Source: Lotus japonicus (lineage: Eukaryota > Streptophyta > Magnoliopsida > Fabales > Fabaceae). From it: a stretch of 64,000 nt of DNA. The notes under the pieces were generated by a model. The model was not told where the DNA came from. It worked only from the letters and a program-made list of their open reading frames with translations, and made no database searches. The stretch covers positions 12,580,223-12,644,222 of the forward strand of contig NC_080043.1 in NCBI RefSeq assembly GCF_012489685.1, given 5' to 3'. Shown here in pieces: positions 55,437-64,000 of this stretch. Position 1 is the first letter of the stretch. Every line of letters starts with the position of its first letter. The position numbers were made by a program, and so were the translations under genes.

Positions 55437-56535
55437 TATAAATGACGAGGAGAAATTTCTGTACCTAAAATTCATTTCCAAAACAAATCTATCTTGACTA
55501 ATTTGAAAATTTTAAATCTATATTGATTTATGAAATTTATAAGATTTTGTTTCTCTGATAAATGAGAATCCATTGAGTAAGATGATTTGCATCTAAGTCT
55601 GCTCTGAAACCTAAAAGCGGTTGTTGTTTGTATTTGCGTATAATTTTCAATTGTATGTTTTAATTTTAAAGTACTATAATGCTATCTACGTGAGATTTTG
55701 TTTTATATAAAAGGTATCATTATACTTTTTTTATACAATCATTATATTCTAAACTAATTAATTGATATTATTTTAATAGAATAAATTTAATATAATTAAC
55801 TTTAGTATTATTTTCAAAATTTAAAGAGTGTATATTTATATAAGTATATAACTATAATAATTTGATAGTAAGAAAAGTACGAGGAATACAAAATATCAAT
55901 ACATATGGACTATAAAATTATGACATGAATTTATTAGTACTAACAAATTAGAGTTACGAGATCTCACGGGGAGAAACATTTTACATGAAAATGAAAATTT
56001 GTACGAGTTTAAAAAAAAATTCATTTTCTATAACTTAAGTGTATTTTTAATAATTTAAAAAATAATTATATATTTATGTATTGTTATATATCTAAAACAC
56101 AAAAACATTACCCTTTATGCAACACGAGTATACATCTTCACAAACAAAATTCAGTTATACCTCACATATGCAAAAATTAAAGTTTTTGGTTTATTAACTT
56201 CTGTGTTTTTTAAAATTTGTGCTCTTTAAATATCTACATCTTTATTATGATTATTCTTATATTCTTAACATCTTAAATATTTATAATTTAAAATATGAAT
56301 CGATGTATCAAATACAATAGACATATTCCCCGTGCAACGCGCGGGTAAAATAGCACTAGTATGTGATTTAATTGATAAAGGCCGGAGAGAGAAATAAATA
56401 GAAAGTGAAGGTGAAAAATAAGTGAATGTGTGTATATAACAAAACTCTAAAGGTTAACAACCAAATTAAATGTTGACAACCAAAAGTATACACGTATTTT
56501 ATATGCAAAGCTTAAAAAGAATAAAATGACATTAC

Positions 56536-56667
56536 CATAGGCTCCTCAATATATTGAATAAAACGATCACCCCAAATGTTGGGATGATAATTTACTGAAC
56601 GCCGAGAGAAATCAGAAGATGCATTAAGAGTGGAAGTAACAAGTGATGTTGCTGCTGAAACAGACAT
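56536..56667 (-). CDS. Terpene synthase exon 1
   Basis: 44 codons from ATG at 56667, ending before a GT donor at 56535-56534. It encodes the N-terminus with RRSVNYHPNIW (RRX8W), which in class I synthases caps the active site. It joins exon 2 at 41618 in phase 0. The intervening 14.9 kb consists mostly of the Helitron-Tat nest. Confidence 0.9.
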
Positions 56668-56784
56668 AGTTCTTTGCTCTGGTTAAAATTTTGAATCAAC
56701 TTTGTTTTCAAGAAATGCTCTAAGATTCCTCAATCTAATAATTGCATTCAGGTTCTGTGAGTGGTGAAGAACTTGATGTGTGCA

Positions 56785-56790
56785 TTTATA
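56785..56790 (-). promoter_or_regulatory. TATA box of terpene synthase
   Basis: Minus-strand CCTATAAATGCA about 120 bp upstream of the start codon, a normal distance for a plant gene. Confidence 0.55.
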
Positions 56791-56867
56791 GGAGATTCCA
56801 ACCTCAAAAAGAATATGTACTTTTCGAGTGTTAGAAATAGATGGAGGAGAAATTAATTTGTGATCAA

Positions 56868-57433
56868 TGATCATGTGATGAACAAATAATAGAAAAAATT
56901 GATATGTGGCTCTAAAAAATATGACTTAGAAAATAAATTAGCAACTATGGCCGATATGTGGCTCTAAATAACATGACTTAAAAAATAAAATAGAAACTAT
57001 GGCCTATTTTTTTTTTGATAGGCAACTATGGCCTATTTAGTTTCTTTTTATTTTTTTTTAGTTACAATTTATAAAATTGTCACTTTTTTTTTATATGTTA
57101 AATTGTTTTCACAATTTTGACCCGGCTGTAGTGAAGATTAGGTCTTCACAAGAGTGCGGTTCCTAAAGATCAACCCCTCGACCTAGCTAGGGGTTAAGTT
57201 GCCGCTTATGAGATTTTAAAAGTTAAAAAATAGAGCAAACAATAAATAAATAGTATTAATTGTCTTCTCATTTTAAAAAATAAAAAATAATTTTTTTATT
57301 GAATATAAAGTTAATTTTTATAATTTAAAAATGAATAAAATTAAAATAAAAAAATATATAAACCAAAACCACCCGGTTGCGTATTTTTTATTTTGTGGTT
57401 GGAAATTTGTTGAATTTCAATTTCATTAGAAAG
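56868..57433. other. Terpene synthase upstream region
   Basis: AT-rich; contains the two ~50-bp GATATGTGGCTCTAAA units in tandem (about 56901-57001) and then T-rich DNA. No gene. Confidence 0.45.
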
Positions 57434-57451
57434 AGAATCCATCACATATAT

Positions 57452-58891
57452 TTTTTTTTTGATACAAGCAACTTAAAGGGGAAAACAAAAGAAACTAACA
57501 ACTACCTAACAAACACAGTGCCACTCTTATCGGCAAGCAGTAACAGAGATAACTCCGGTGGAGGATCCACCACCACATGCAAGGCTTGCTCCTGCGCAGC
57601 TCTTGCCTTAGCCAAGTAATCCGCACAGGCGTTTCCCTCTCTAAGAGTATGCTCCAAACGAACCACCCACTCCCGCCGGAGAAACTCCTTGATACTGGCT
57701 ATGAGCACTGCACATTCATGAAAACGGGAAGGACGGTCCATAATCAGCGACACCGCAAGCAGGGAGTCAGAGAGGCATAGGACCCTCCGGAATCCCTCGC
57801 TCCAAGCCATCTTCAACCCATGGAATATAGCTAGAAGCTCCATGGTCAGCACTGACTTGCTACCACCAAACCCATAGAACCCTCGAATCCAATCACCGCA
57901 GCTATTACGAAGACACCCCCCGAAACCACTACTATTTGGATTGCTCCCCTTACTGCCATCACAATTCACTGCAATCTCATCGTCACTAGGAGCTTTCCAA
58001 GATACCAACCTCACCGTTCGCTGGACTGGACTCCTCGGCCAGGCTCGCTGAAACTCGTCTTGGAGACTATCGACCCACCTATGCAAGGCATCAACGGGAA
58101 TGACCTGCCCACCCAAAACAGCTTTGTTACGCGAGACCCAGATAACCCAAATAGCAGCCAAAGCAACGCTACCGTGAGCCTCCAATAAGCGCCGCACCCA
58201 TAAGCCCGGCTCCGTCTGGCCACCACCATGCCCAGGAGCAAGCATGCCCAAGTGATTCCAGACCCTCCTAGCGTAGTAGCAGTCCCGAAGGCAGTGCAAC
58301 TCAGACTCCGGGTACAACCGACACCGGCTACACGTCGGAGATTCAGCCATCCTACGCCGGTAGCGGAGGGAATTTGTTGGAAGCGCATCGCGGGCTATCA
58401 ACCAGATCAAAAAGCACACTTTGAATGGAGCGCGCAGCTTCCAAATCCAACCCCAACGGTTACCCTCTTCATCATGATCACTACCCAAACCATTACTCGT
58501 GTCCTCATTCGTTTCAATCAACCACTTATACCCAGAGCCAGCTGAATATATCCCAGACATATCCCCTTTCCACACATGACAGTCCGGGACCTCGCCATGA
58601 ACCCAAGCCGGTATCCCATGGATTTCGTCCCGTACCCCCTCAGGGAGCATCGTGTAAAGTTGCTCCAATCTCCAAAGGCCATTCTCCCCTGTAACATCCC
58701 GCACCCGGAGTTCCACATCATGAATGTCCACTGCCGCAACCCTATCGCAAAGCTTATCACCCCCAAGCCAAGTGTCATACCAGAAGGATGATTCCCCATT
58801 ACCAAGCCTGAATTCAAACCCTTCACGCAGGCAACTCAAAGCTTTACCAACAGACCTCCACACAATCGAACCCTTCCCCACCATGGAAGAA
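57452..58891 (-). mobile_element. 5'-truncated L1-type LINE, right copy
   Basis: 18-bp TSD agaatccatcacatatat at 57434-57451 and 58892-58909; the poly-A tail appears as a T-run at 57452-57460. About 1.44 kb, so most of the RT and the ORF1/endonuclease part are absent. It lies 0.8 kb upstream of the terpene synthase start codon, in the same orientation. Confidence 0.9.
57502..58884 (-). pseudogene. LINE ORF2 C-terminal part: RT zinc-binding and RNase H-like domains
   Basis: A 460-codon open frame. The first half has the plant LINE zf-RVT pattern (GNGESSFWYDTWLGG, WKLRAPFKVCFLIWLIARDALPT, then CSRCRLYPESELHCLRDC with its Cys/His cluster). The second half is RNase H-like (VNCDGSKGSNPNSSGFGG, TMELLAIFHGLKMAW, CADYLAKA). 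The apparent start Met sits at the truncation point and is not a real start. It cannot retrotranspose by itself without the missing endonuclease and RT. The left copy carries a stop in the middle. Confidence 0.9.
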
Positions 58892-59020
58892 AGAATCCAT
58901 CACATATATGATATAACACGTTTTTTCTTTCTATTTTTTGTCCTTTTTCTCTCTTTCGCGTAGCTAAGTAACAGGACCTTGTCTTAGGGGTGGTGTGTGT
59001 ATTCTGAAAATCCCATCATA

Positions 59021-59143
59021 TGGGAAGGATAGCTCAAGTGGTAAGAGTTAGGGACATAAGGGTTGGGTGAGATGAATGATGAAGGGTCCCGGGTTCGAAT
59101 CCGGAGGAGAGATTAATTTACTAACATTTACCTATAAAAAAAA
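59021..59143 (+). mobile_element. tRNA-derived SINE, right copy
   Basis: Box A at 59030-59041, box B at 59092-59102, A-rich tail ending at 59143. Identical to the left copy by eye. Confidence 0.7.
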
Positions 59144-59331
59144 CATGGGTAGGTCTACGCGTACAAGGTCCATCAACTCGTACTACACAATACATTTTTG
59201 GGATTCATGGGACTTTTATCTTTCATAGTATTTCTTTTCATATTTTGCACGTTTCTTTTTCTAAAGTTGAAAATAATTAATTTTATTCTGAAAAAAATCT
59301 AAGGGCAAGTGGGCAACTCTTGCGCTATCAG

Positions 59332-60112
59332 CCAAGGTTATCAGAACCGGACCGGTGATGAAACCGGTGAGGGTACCGGTTCAAGGTTCACTGGTTCAAC
59401 CGTAATTCAACCGTGGTCCAACCGGTTTTACCCGCTATGAATTTTAACAATATTATTTTTAAATAAATAGGTAATATATAAGGTAATATTGAATAAAAAA
59501 ATATCCACAGCTTCATATTTCAAATGAAAATTACTTGTCAAAATTAAAATTAGTACACACTAAAATAGTAGGTTTAAAGTAACAATAGATAACATTAACA
59601 ATATACATTATTCAAAATTTCAAAGAGAATAAAGTAGCAAATAACAGATTTTGTAATATACTAGTATTAAATATGAGAATTCAAATATGAAGCTATATTT
59701 GTTTTTGAAAAAATAGAGCTTCTCGTAAATGAAGGGAGCTACCTAGTTTTTATCAATAGCTAATAATTCCATTACAATGTTCAAAATATTTCATTGAATT
59801 TTTTCTTGAAATCTGACATGGCTAGTTGTACAGTTATATTCCTTTTGATTTCTTACTTTTTTTGGTCATTAATGAATAAGTAATAGATGCTGTTTTTAAT
59901 ATTTTTTTTTGGAGTAAAATACACTCACCCCTCTCAAGGTTTGCTAGAATTACACTCCACCCCATTCTTGTCTAAAAATCTACCACCCCACCCATTTTAT
60001 ATAGATGCAAATTTAGTGACGAAAAATATTCTTCATTAATAATTAGTTATTATTTAAATTGTTAATCAATAATTTCAAAAAATATTTTCAATATAATCCA
60101 ATAAATTTAAAA
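59332..60112. mobile_element. hAT element with nested MULE, truncated by the gap
   Basis: Same as 29857-30632: the GCTATCAG target copy at 59324-59331, the CCGGTT-rich left end, then the MULE left end from about 59912. The sequence here has several extra or missing bases compared with the left copy, near the contig end. Confidence 0.85.
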
Positions 60113-60212
60113 NNNNNNNNNNNNNNNNNNNNNNNNNNNNNNNNNNNNNNNNNNNNNNNNNNNNNNNNNNNNNNNNNNNNNNNNNNNNNNNNNNNNNNNN
60201 NNNNNNNNNNNN
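60113..60212. other. Assembly gap, 100 N
   Basis: Exactly 100 Ns; cuts the MULE and separates contig B from contig C. Confidence 0.98.
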
Positions 60213-60254
60213 AATTCTCCAAAAGAAAAATAAATCACACTAACACATCTTACA

Positions 60255-60360
60255 CATCAAAAACTGGGTTGTACTCCCCCTTTTTGTCATAAGCAAAAAG
60301 CTTGGGGTGTGAAAAACTTAGCTTGAAGTACAAGGTACTCCCCCTTAGAGAATTTCTAAG
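60255..60360 (-). other. Polypurine-like tracts, possible Ty1/copia remnant
   Basis: On the minus strand, GACAAAAAGGGGGAGTAC (60287-60270) resembles the polypurine tract before the 3' LTR of SIRE-type copia elements, and a second CTAAGGGGGAGTACC-like tract lies at about 60348-60335. No LTR or pol could be tied to them because the gap is near. Confidence 0.3.
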
Positions 60361-60589
60361 TTTGAAGAAAAAATAAAATGATGCAAGAATCAGAGTTAGG
60401 CGAAATAAATAGAAGAGTTAATGCAAAAGAAGAACGTTTACCACCGGCCAAGGAAGTAATGAAAGGGGTCAGTTACCAAGAACTTAACCTCGAGAAACTG
60501 TAGAAGCATTAACTTTCAGAGAGAAAGTGAAGCCTATATAAAGCGATGGAGAAAGAGGGTAAGCTTCACAACTGGAACAATTAAAAAAA

Positions 60590-60981
60590 ATGGCATCATA
60601 CATGGAAGCACTTGAAGAGCTCAGAAGGAAGGCCTGTGAGGAGGACTTGTTCCTGAACATAAGGCATCCAGAGGGTACAACGACCATATCAGAGCTAACG
60701 AGGACACTGCTTGAGGAGGACCTTCGTCCAGAGCTGAAGAACGACTTGAAGGAATTTCTTGCCTTCGTGGAAGAAGTTCAAGAACTCAGCCAGCTTGAGC
60801 TGAGGCTACTGGAAGAAAGGAAGACCATAGAGGAGAAGCTCAAGACAACAGAAGAGTTTCTGGAGAGGAAGATCTGAACGTCAGTCTCAACAACATCCAG
60901 TATTCACTGGATCGTCTGGAGAGGGAGAGGTCAGAGCAGCGTCAAGAGTGCAGAAGAATGAGGAAGGATCCTCCATTCTAG
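60590..60981 (+). pseudogene. Small coiled-coil protein, family not recognised, one frameshift
   Basis: ATG at 60590 opens a 95-codon frame rich in Glu, Leu, Arg and Lys (MASYMEALEELRRKA...), ending at 60875-60877. The protein-like character continues without a break in another frame from 60874 to TAG at 60979-60981 (includes YSLDRLERERSEQRQE), so one base seems lost near 60870. The total would be about 130 residues, nearly all predicted helical coiled coil. No domain recognised. The site is 660 bp from a contig start, so a sequencing error is possible and the gene may be intact. Confidence 0.5.
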
Positions 60982-61790
60982 ACTTTAGGAAAAATAAAAT
61001 GTATGATGTAACGCAATGTATTTTAATCAAATTTGGGTTACCATAAAGTATTAGTGGGAAAATTATTTTGTTCTTACTTTAATAGTATAGTATATGTAAA
61101 TACCTGATTTATGAAGTATGTATAATTTTGTTATTTGAATTTGGTAGTACGCTATTTATGATAGAGGTTATATGTATTCAGTACATAACATAGGGTACTT
61201 GACTAAGAGAAAGTTCACATAGCATTGTAAAAAGTTAACATTTATTAGTAAATTTTTGTCATTCGTGGAAAAGTTTTTTAGCTTATGTTTGTTCTAGAAG
61301 CTATATTGGTACGATGACAAAATATAAGGATGAAAGAGTTGTTTTATCATGTAAAAAGTGTAACGCATTAAAATTTTAAAAAATTGTGTACTAGAGAAGT
61401 TTTGACTTTTGTAATGAATTGGTTACTTTTTTGGGAAGAATCATTTTCATGAAAAAGTGACTCTAAGTATATTGGATTTAGTTTGCTATAGAGGTAATAC
61501 CTTTAACACCCGCGGAGGCAAAAAAAACACATTTTCAGTATAAATATAGTACAAGTAGGCTGTAAAATTTCATTTGTGAAGAGCATGTAAGCTAGGTGAT
61601 CATTGTGTTTTGTTTATTGCCCTTATTTTCTAAGCTCTTACCTTAGATTTGTTGTCCAAGAGAATAGGTAAGACTTGAAGTATAACCAGTGAGGAACAAT
61701 TGGTTTTTTTTTCTGGCATATTCATTTAATTAGTATCATGTTTGTTAAATTTTTAGGTAATTAGTGTGGGCAGATTTGTGGTGCTTTGTC
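60982..61790. other. Non-coding, possible Helitron leader
   Basis: AT-rich; no gene seen. It precedes the Helitron replicase exons and may hold that element's 5' end, but no clear TC terminus was found. Confidence 0.4.
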
Positions 61791-64000
61791 ATGGCTGGTG
61801 TTCCTAGAAAATATAAAAGAGTAATTCGTCCAGTAGCAAATCAACAGGTAAAATATGTGTTCCTTCTATATCAATTGTGTGAAAGAATTATGATTAAAAG
61901 TGTTTGATATGAATATATGAAGAAGAGCTGAGCATATTAATCCTTTGTGTTTTTTTTTGGTAAGGTATTGGACAGGGATCGGTGCCCTCATTATCTGAAG
62001 AAAGAACAAGGGGTAACAAAAAGAAATGTTTTCCGAGAGGCCAAAGATATATGCGCCAAGAGAAATTCAGTTGAGTTAATTAACTTAGCATGTTAATTAG
62101 TAGTGATTATTTTGTTGTGAATGTTTTTTTTACCTTAGTTTTTATCTTTTGGTAGTGTGCTCAAGGGTTACCTCAAGTTTGGCTAATGACACTCTTTATG
62201 ATGCTATGGATATTTCCTCGTCATCGGTGTCGACTAATGCTGGTATTTTTTCTAATGGTTTATAATGTGAAATTTTGAGTGAGTGAAAAATGTATAACTT
62301 GATTTGAGAAATTTTTAAGATAAGTAATATTCACTGTCAAATGAACGAATTATCAAAAGTGGGATTATAAAGATGACTGTTTTTGAGTTAGTAGTTTAAA
62401 TCCAAAGGGATGATTTTGTGGATTATAAAATATTACAATGGAGGTTATTTAGGTGTCATATGATATGATATGAATCTGAAGTTGAAGAAATTAATATAAG
62501 GTATACTTTTTAAAGTCCAGTACAAGAAGATGGCGCGAGTGATGTTGGTGTGTATAATTGGATTAGTAGAGATGATAAGCTTCCAGGTATATAATATTAA
62601 TAATTTTATGGCCAATTTTTGGTGTCTAGGACAGTTCATTTCCATTTTCCAACCATGATTTTGATTTTTAATTTAAAGTATTGTTTGGTAGACATTTGTG
62701 AATGGAATGTCACATTTGAGTTCAGTTCTGTGATTGTTATGTTTTTATGATGGAGCAGAAGAGAAGAAAATTAAATGCTCTTGGAATATCACATTTTTGT
62801 TCTTTAGAAAATGGTGGAACATAATGAAACACACTCTTAAAAATTTAAATGGTCCATATTGCTCCTAATTTATATGTGAAATATTTATCTCCAAATGGTT
62901 TTAAATTGCATCTTTTGTAAAAAAAACTTATTGACAAACTTAAATAAAAAATTATTTTATTCAAAAAATTCACTTAAAATAAAATCAATTATTTTTTTAA
63001 GTAAATATTTTTATGCATATCGCTTAACTTTTTGATCAATAGAGTAGAATTGCTTTTTTTTTAATGGAGGTTTTGAATAATGTTTATTATATTTTTTGTT
63101 CTATTCTTTCTATTTATGAAATAATAATAAATTGTAACTATTTGTAGATGAAGTTCAAACATTTAGTGGTTGTTCATCAAGTGATGAAAGTGAAGATAGT
63201 GAAGATGGTGAACGAGATGATATGCCTTGCAGTAAAAAATTTAGATGAGTTTGAGGGTAAATTATTGTTTTATGATATAAATTTGTAATTAAAGGTTGAT
63301 TGTGAAAAATTTTCCATGTAAGTGTTATTGAATTTAAATGCAGAATATTCTGATATTGGAGACATGAAGTATGAGTGTCAGTATTGTGGGGCTTTGCATT
63401 GGTATGCTGAAGGAGTTAGAAAGAAAAAGAATAATATTCCCACAATTTTTTCTCTGTGTTGTCTAAACGGAAAAGTGTTAGTTCCTTTCTTCAGGAAGCC
63501 ACCGACTTTATTATGGGATTTGATAATGGGAAATGATGTTCGTAGTCGGGAATTCTTAGCAAATATAAGAAGTTATAATAGTGCTTTTGCTTTTACTTCA
63601 TTTGGTGGAAAAATTGAAAGTGGTCTAAATGACGGAGGCGGTCCACCACAATTTGTTATTAGTGGGCAAAATTATCATCGTATTGGTAGCTTGCTTCCAA
63701 ATGTGGGAGAGACTCCTAAATTTGCCCAACTTTATGTTTATGATACTCAGAATGAGATCCAAAATCGAAGTTCACACTTTAGGTACGTAAATGCTATTTT
63801 TTCTTATGAATGTTGTATATTATGTTTTAATGTTATTAATATTTTTGTTTTATTGTTTAGGAATTCGGATGGAAGTTCTAAGCTAAACAAATCCTTAATT
63901 GAAGATCTTTTGGCAATGGTTGATGAGTGTAATGTCTTGGTGAAATCATTTCGAAAGGTACGTGATTTCATTTCTATCAACCCATTGTTAAGGATTTCTC
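61791..64000 (+). CDS. Helitron replicase/helicase, N-terminal exons, runs off the window
   Basis: Two exons are secure. The first, 63344-63782, has KYECQYCGALHWY (Cys pair), FSLCCLNGKV, RSYNSAFAFTSFGGK and GGGPPQFVISGQNYHRIGSLLP, then KFAQLYVYDT: the Helitron_like_N region of plant RepHel. A GT donor (AG|GTACGTAA) and a TTGTTTAG acceptor join it in frame to 63861-63957, which ends AAAG|GTACGTG. Upstream candidates are 61791-61847 (MAGVPRKYKR...), about 61966-62010, 62154-62245, 62521-62587 and an acidic exon near 63147-63250. The last has an in-frame stop near 63247 in its acidic reading, so decay or a different splice is possible. The Rep HUH motif and helicase would lie beyond the right edge. 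Confidence 0.8.

Larger units (their letters stand above)
41891..56359 (+). mobile_element. Helitron in terpene synthase intron 1, interrupted by Tat element
   Basis: 5' end at 41891 follows host A: TCTATCTATATATATTAG, a typical Helitron start. The 3' end has a 7-bp hairpin (56329-56345, loop AAC) and CTAG at 56356-56359, followed by host T. Insertion between A and T without target duplication is the Helitron rule. Removing the Tat element and one TSD copy leaves about 4.2 kb. No Rep/helicase frame, so non-autonomous. It runs opposite to the terpene synthase gene. Internal features: ~430-bp direct repeats (52633-53064, 53476-53905), mixed-orientation TTAGATTTGATTAGG segments, and a Stowaway MITE (55026-55436). 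Confidence 0.83.
49721..60112 (+). repeat. Right copy of ~10.4-kb contig-terminal direct repeat
   Basis: Partner of 20253-30632; see that entry. It contains, in order, the antisense Tat gene from mid-exon 2, 3' LTR, Helitron right part, terpene synthase exon 1, LINE, SINE, and the start of the hAT/MULE nest, where it meets the second gap. Differences from the left copy cluster at its right end as well (for example extra bases at about 59424, 59900-59912 and 59985). Confidence 0.93.

Overview
The window is nuclear DNA of a flowering plant. Spliced genes with GT-AG introns, Ty3/gypsy elements of the Tekay (chromovirus) and Tat lineages, Helitrons with CTAG ends, an L1-type LINE, and Stowaway, hAT and Mutator-type elements all point that way. 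The repeat flavour suggests a eudicot, perhaps a legume, but that is an inference. Two runs of exactly 100 N (20153-20252 and 60113-60212) divide it into three contigs.

Contig A (1-20152): a decayed Helitron helicase at the left edge (minus strand), AT-rich intergenic DNA with a 342-bp repeat, a 6.1-kb Helitron on the minus strand (5342-11448), then a Tekay-type chromovirus with a 2.8-kb 5' LTR, PBS, gag-pol and chromodomain. Its 3' LTR is lost in the first gap.

Contig B (20253-60112) starts and ends with the same ~10.4-kb sequence (20253-30632 and 49721-60112, offset ~29.47 kb). Its main host gene is a seven-exon class I terpene synthase on the minus strand. Exon 1 is at 56536-56667 and exons 2-7 at 41618-39425; the joined frame is open for 571 codons with RRX8W, RxR, DDxxD and NSE/DTE motifs. 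Intron 1 is about 14.9 kb because a 4.2-kb Helitron (41891-56359) lies in it, and that Helitron is split by a young 10.26-kb Tat retrotransposon (42375-52632; 280-bp LTRs that look identical, TSD GTGGG). Besides an intact 1804-codon gag-pol, the Tat element carries a spliced antisense gene (808 codons) with its own candidate promoter. Upstream of the terpene synthase lie a 5'-truncated LINE, a tRNA-derived SINE and a hAT element with a MULE inside it. Downstream are a 185-bp hairpin MITE, a Ty3/gypsy relic and a broken CYP71D-like P450 start, perhaps the remains of a terpenoid gene pair.

Contig C (60213-64000) has a small frameshifted coiled-coil ORF and the N-terminal exons of a Helitron replicase/helicase that runs off the right edge.

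No prokaryote-type system, CRISPR array or rRNA was seen. The most informative features are the nested insertions in the terpene synthase intron, the antisense gene of the Tat element, and the contig-terminal duplication, which is either a very recent tandem duplication or an assembly artefact.
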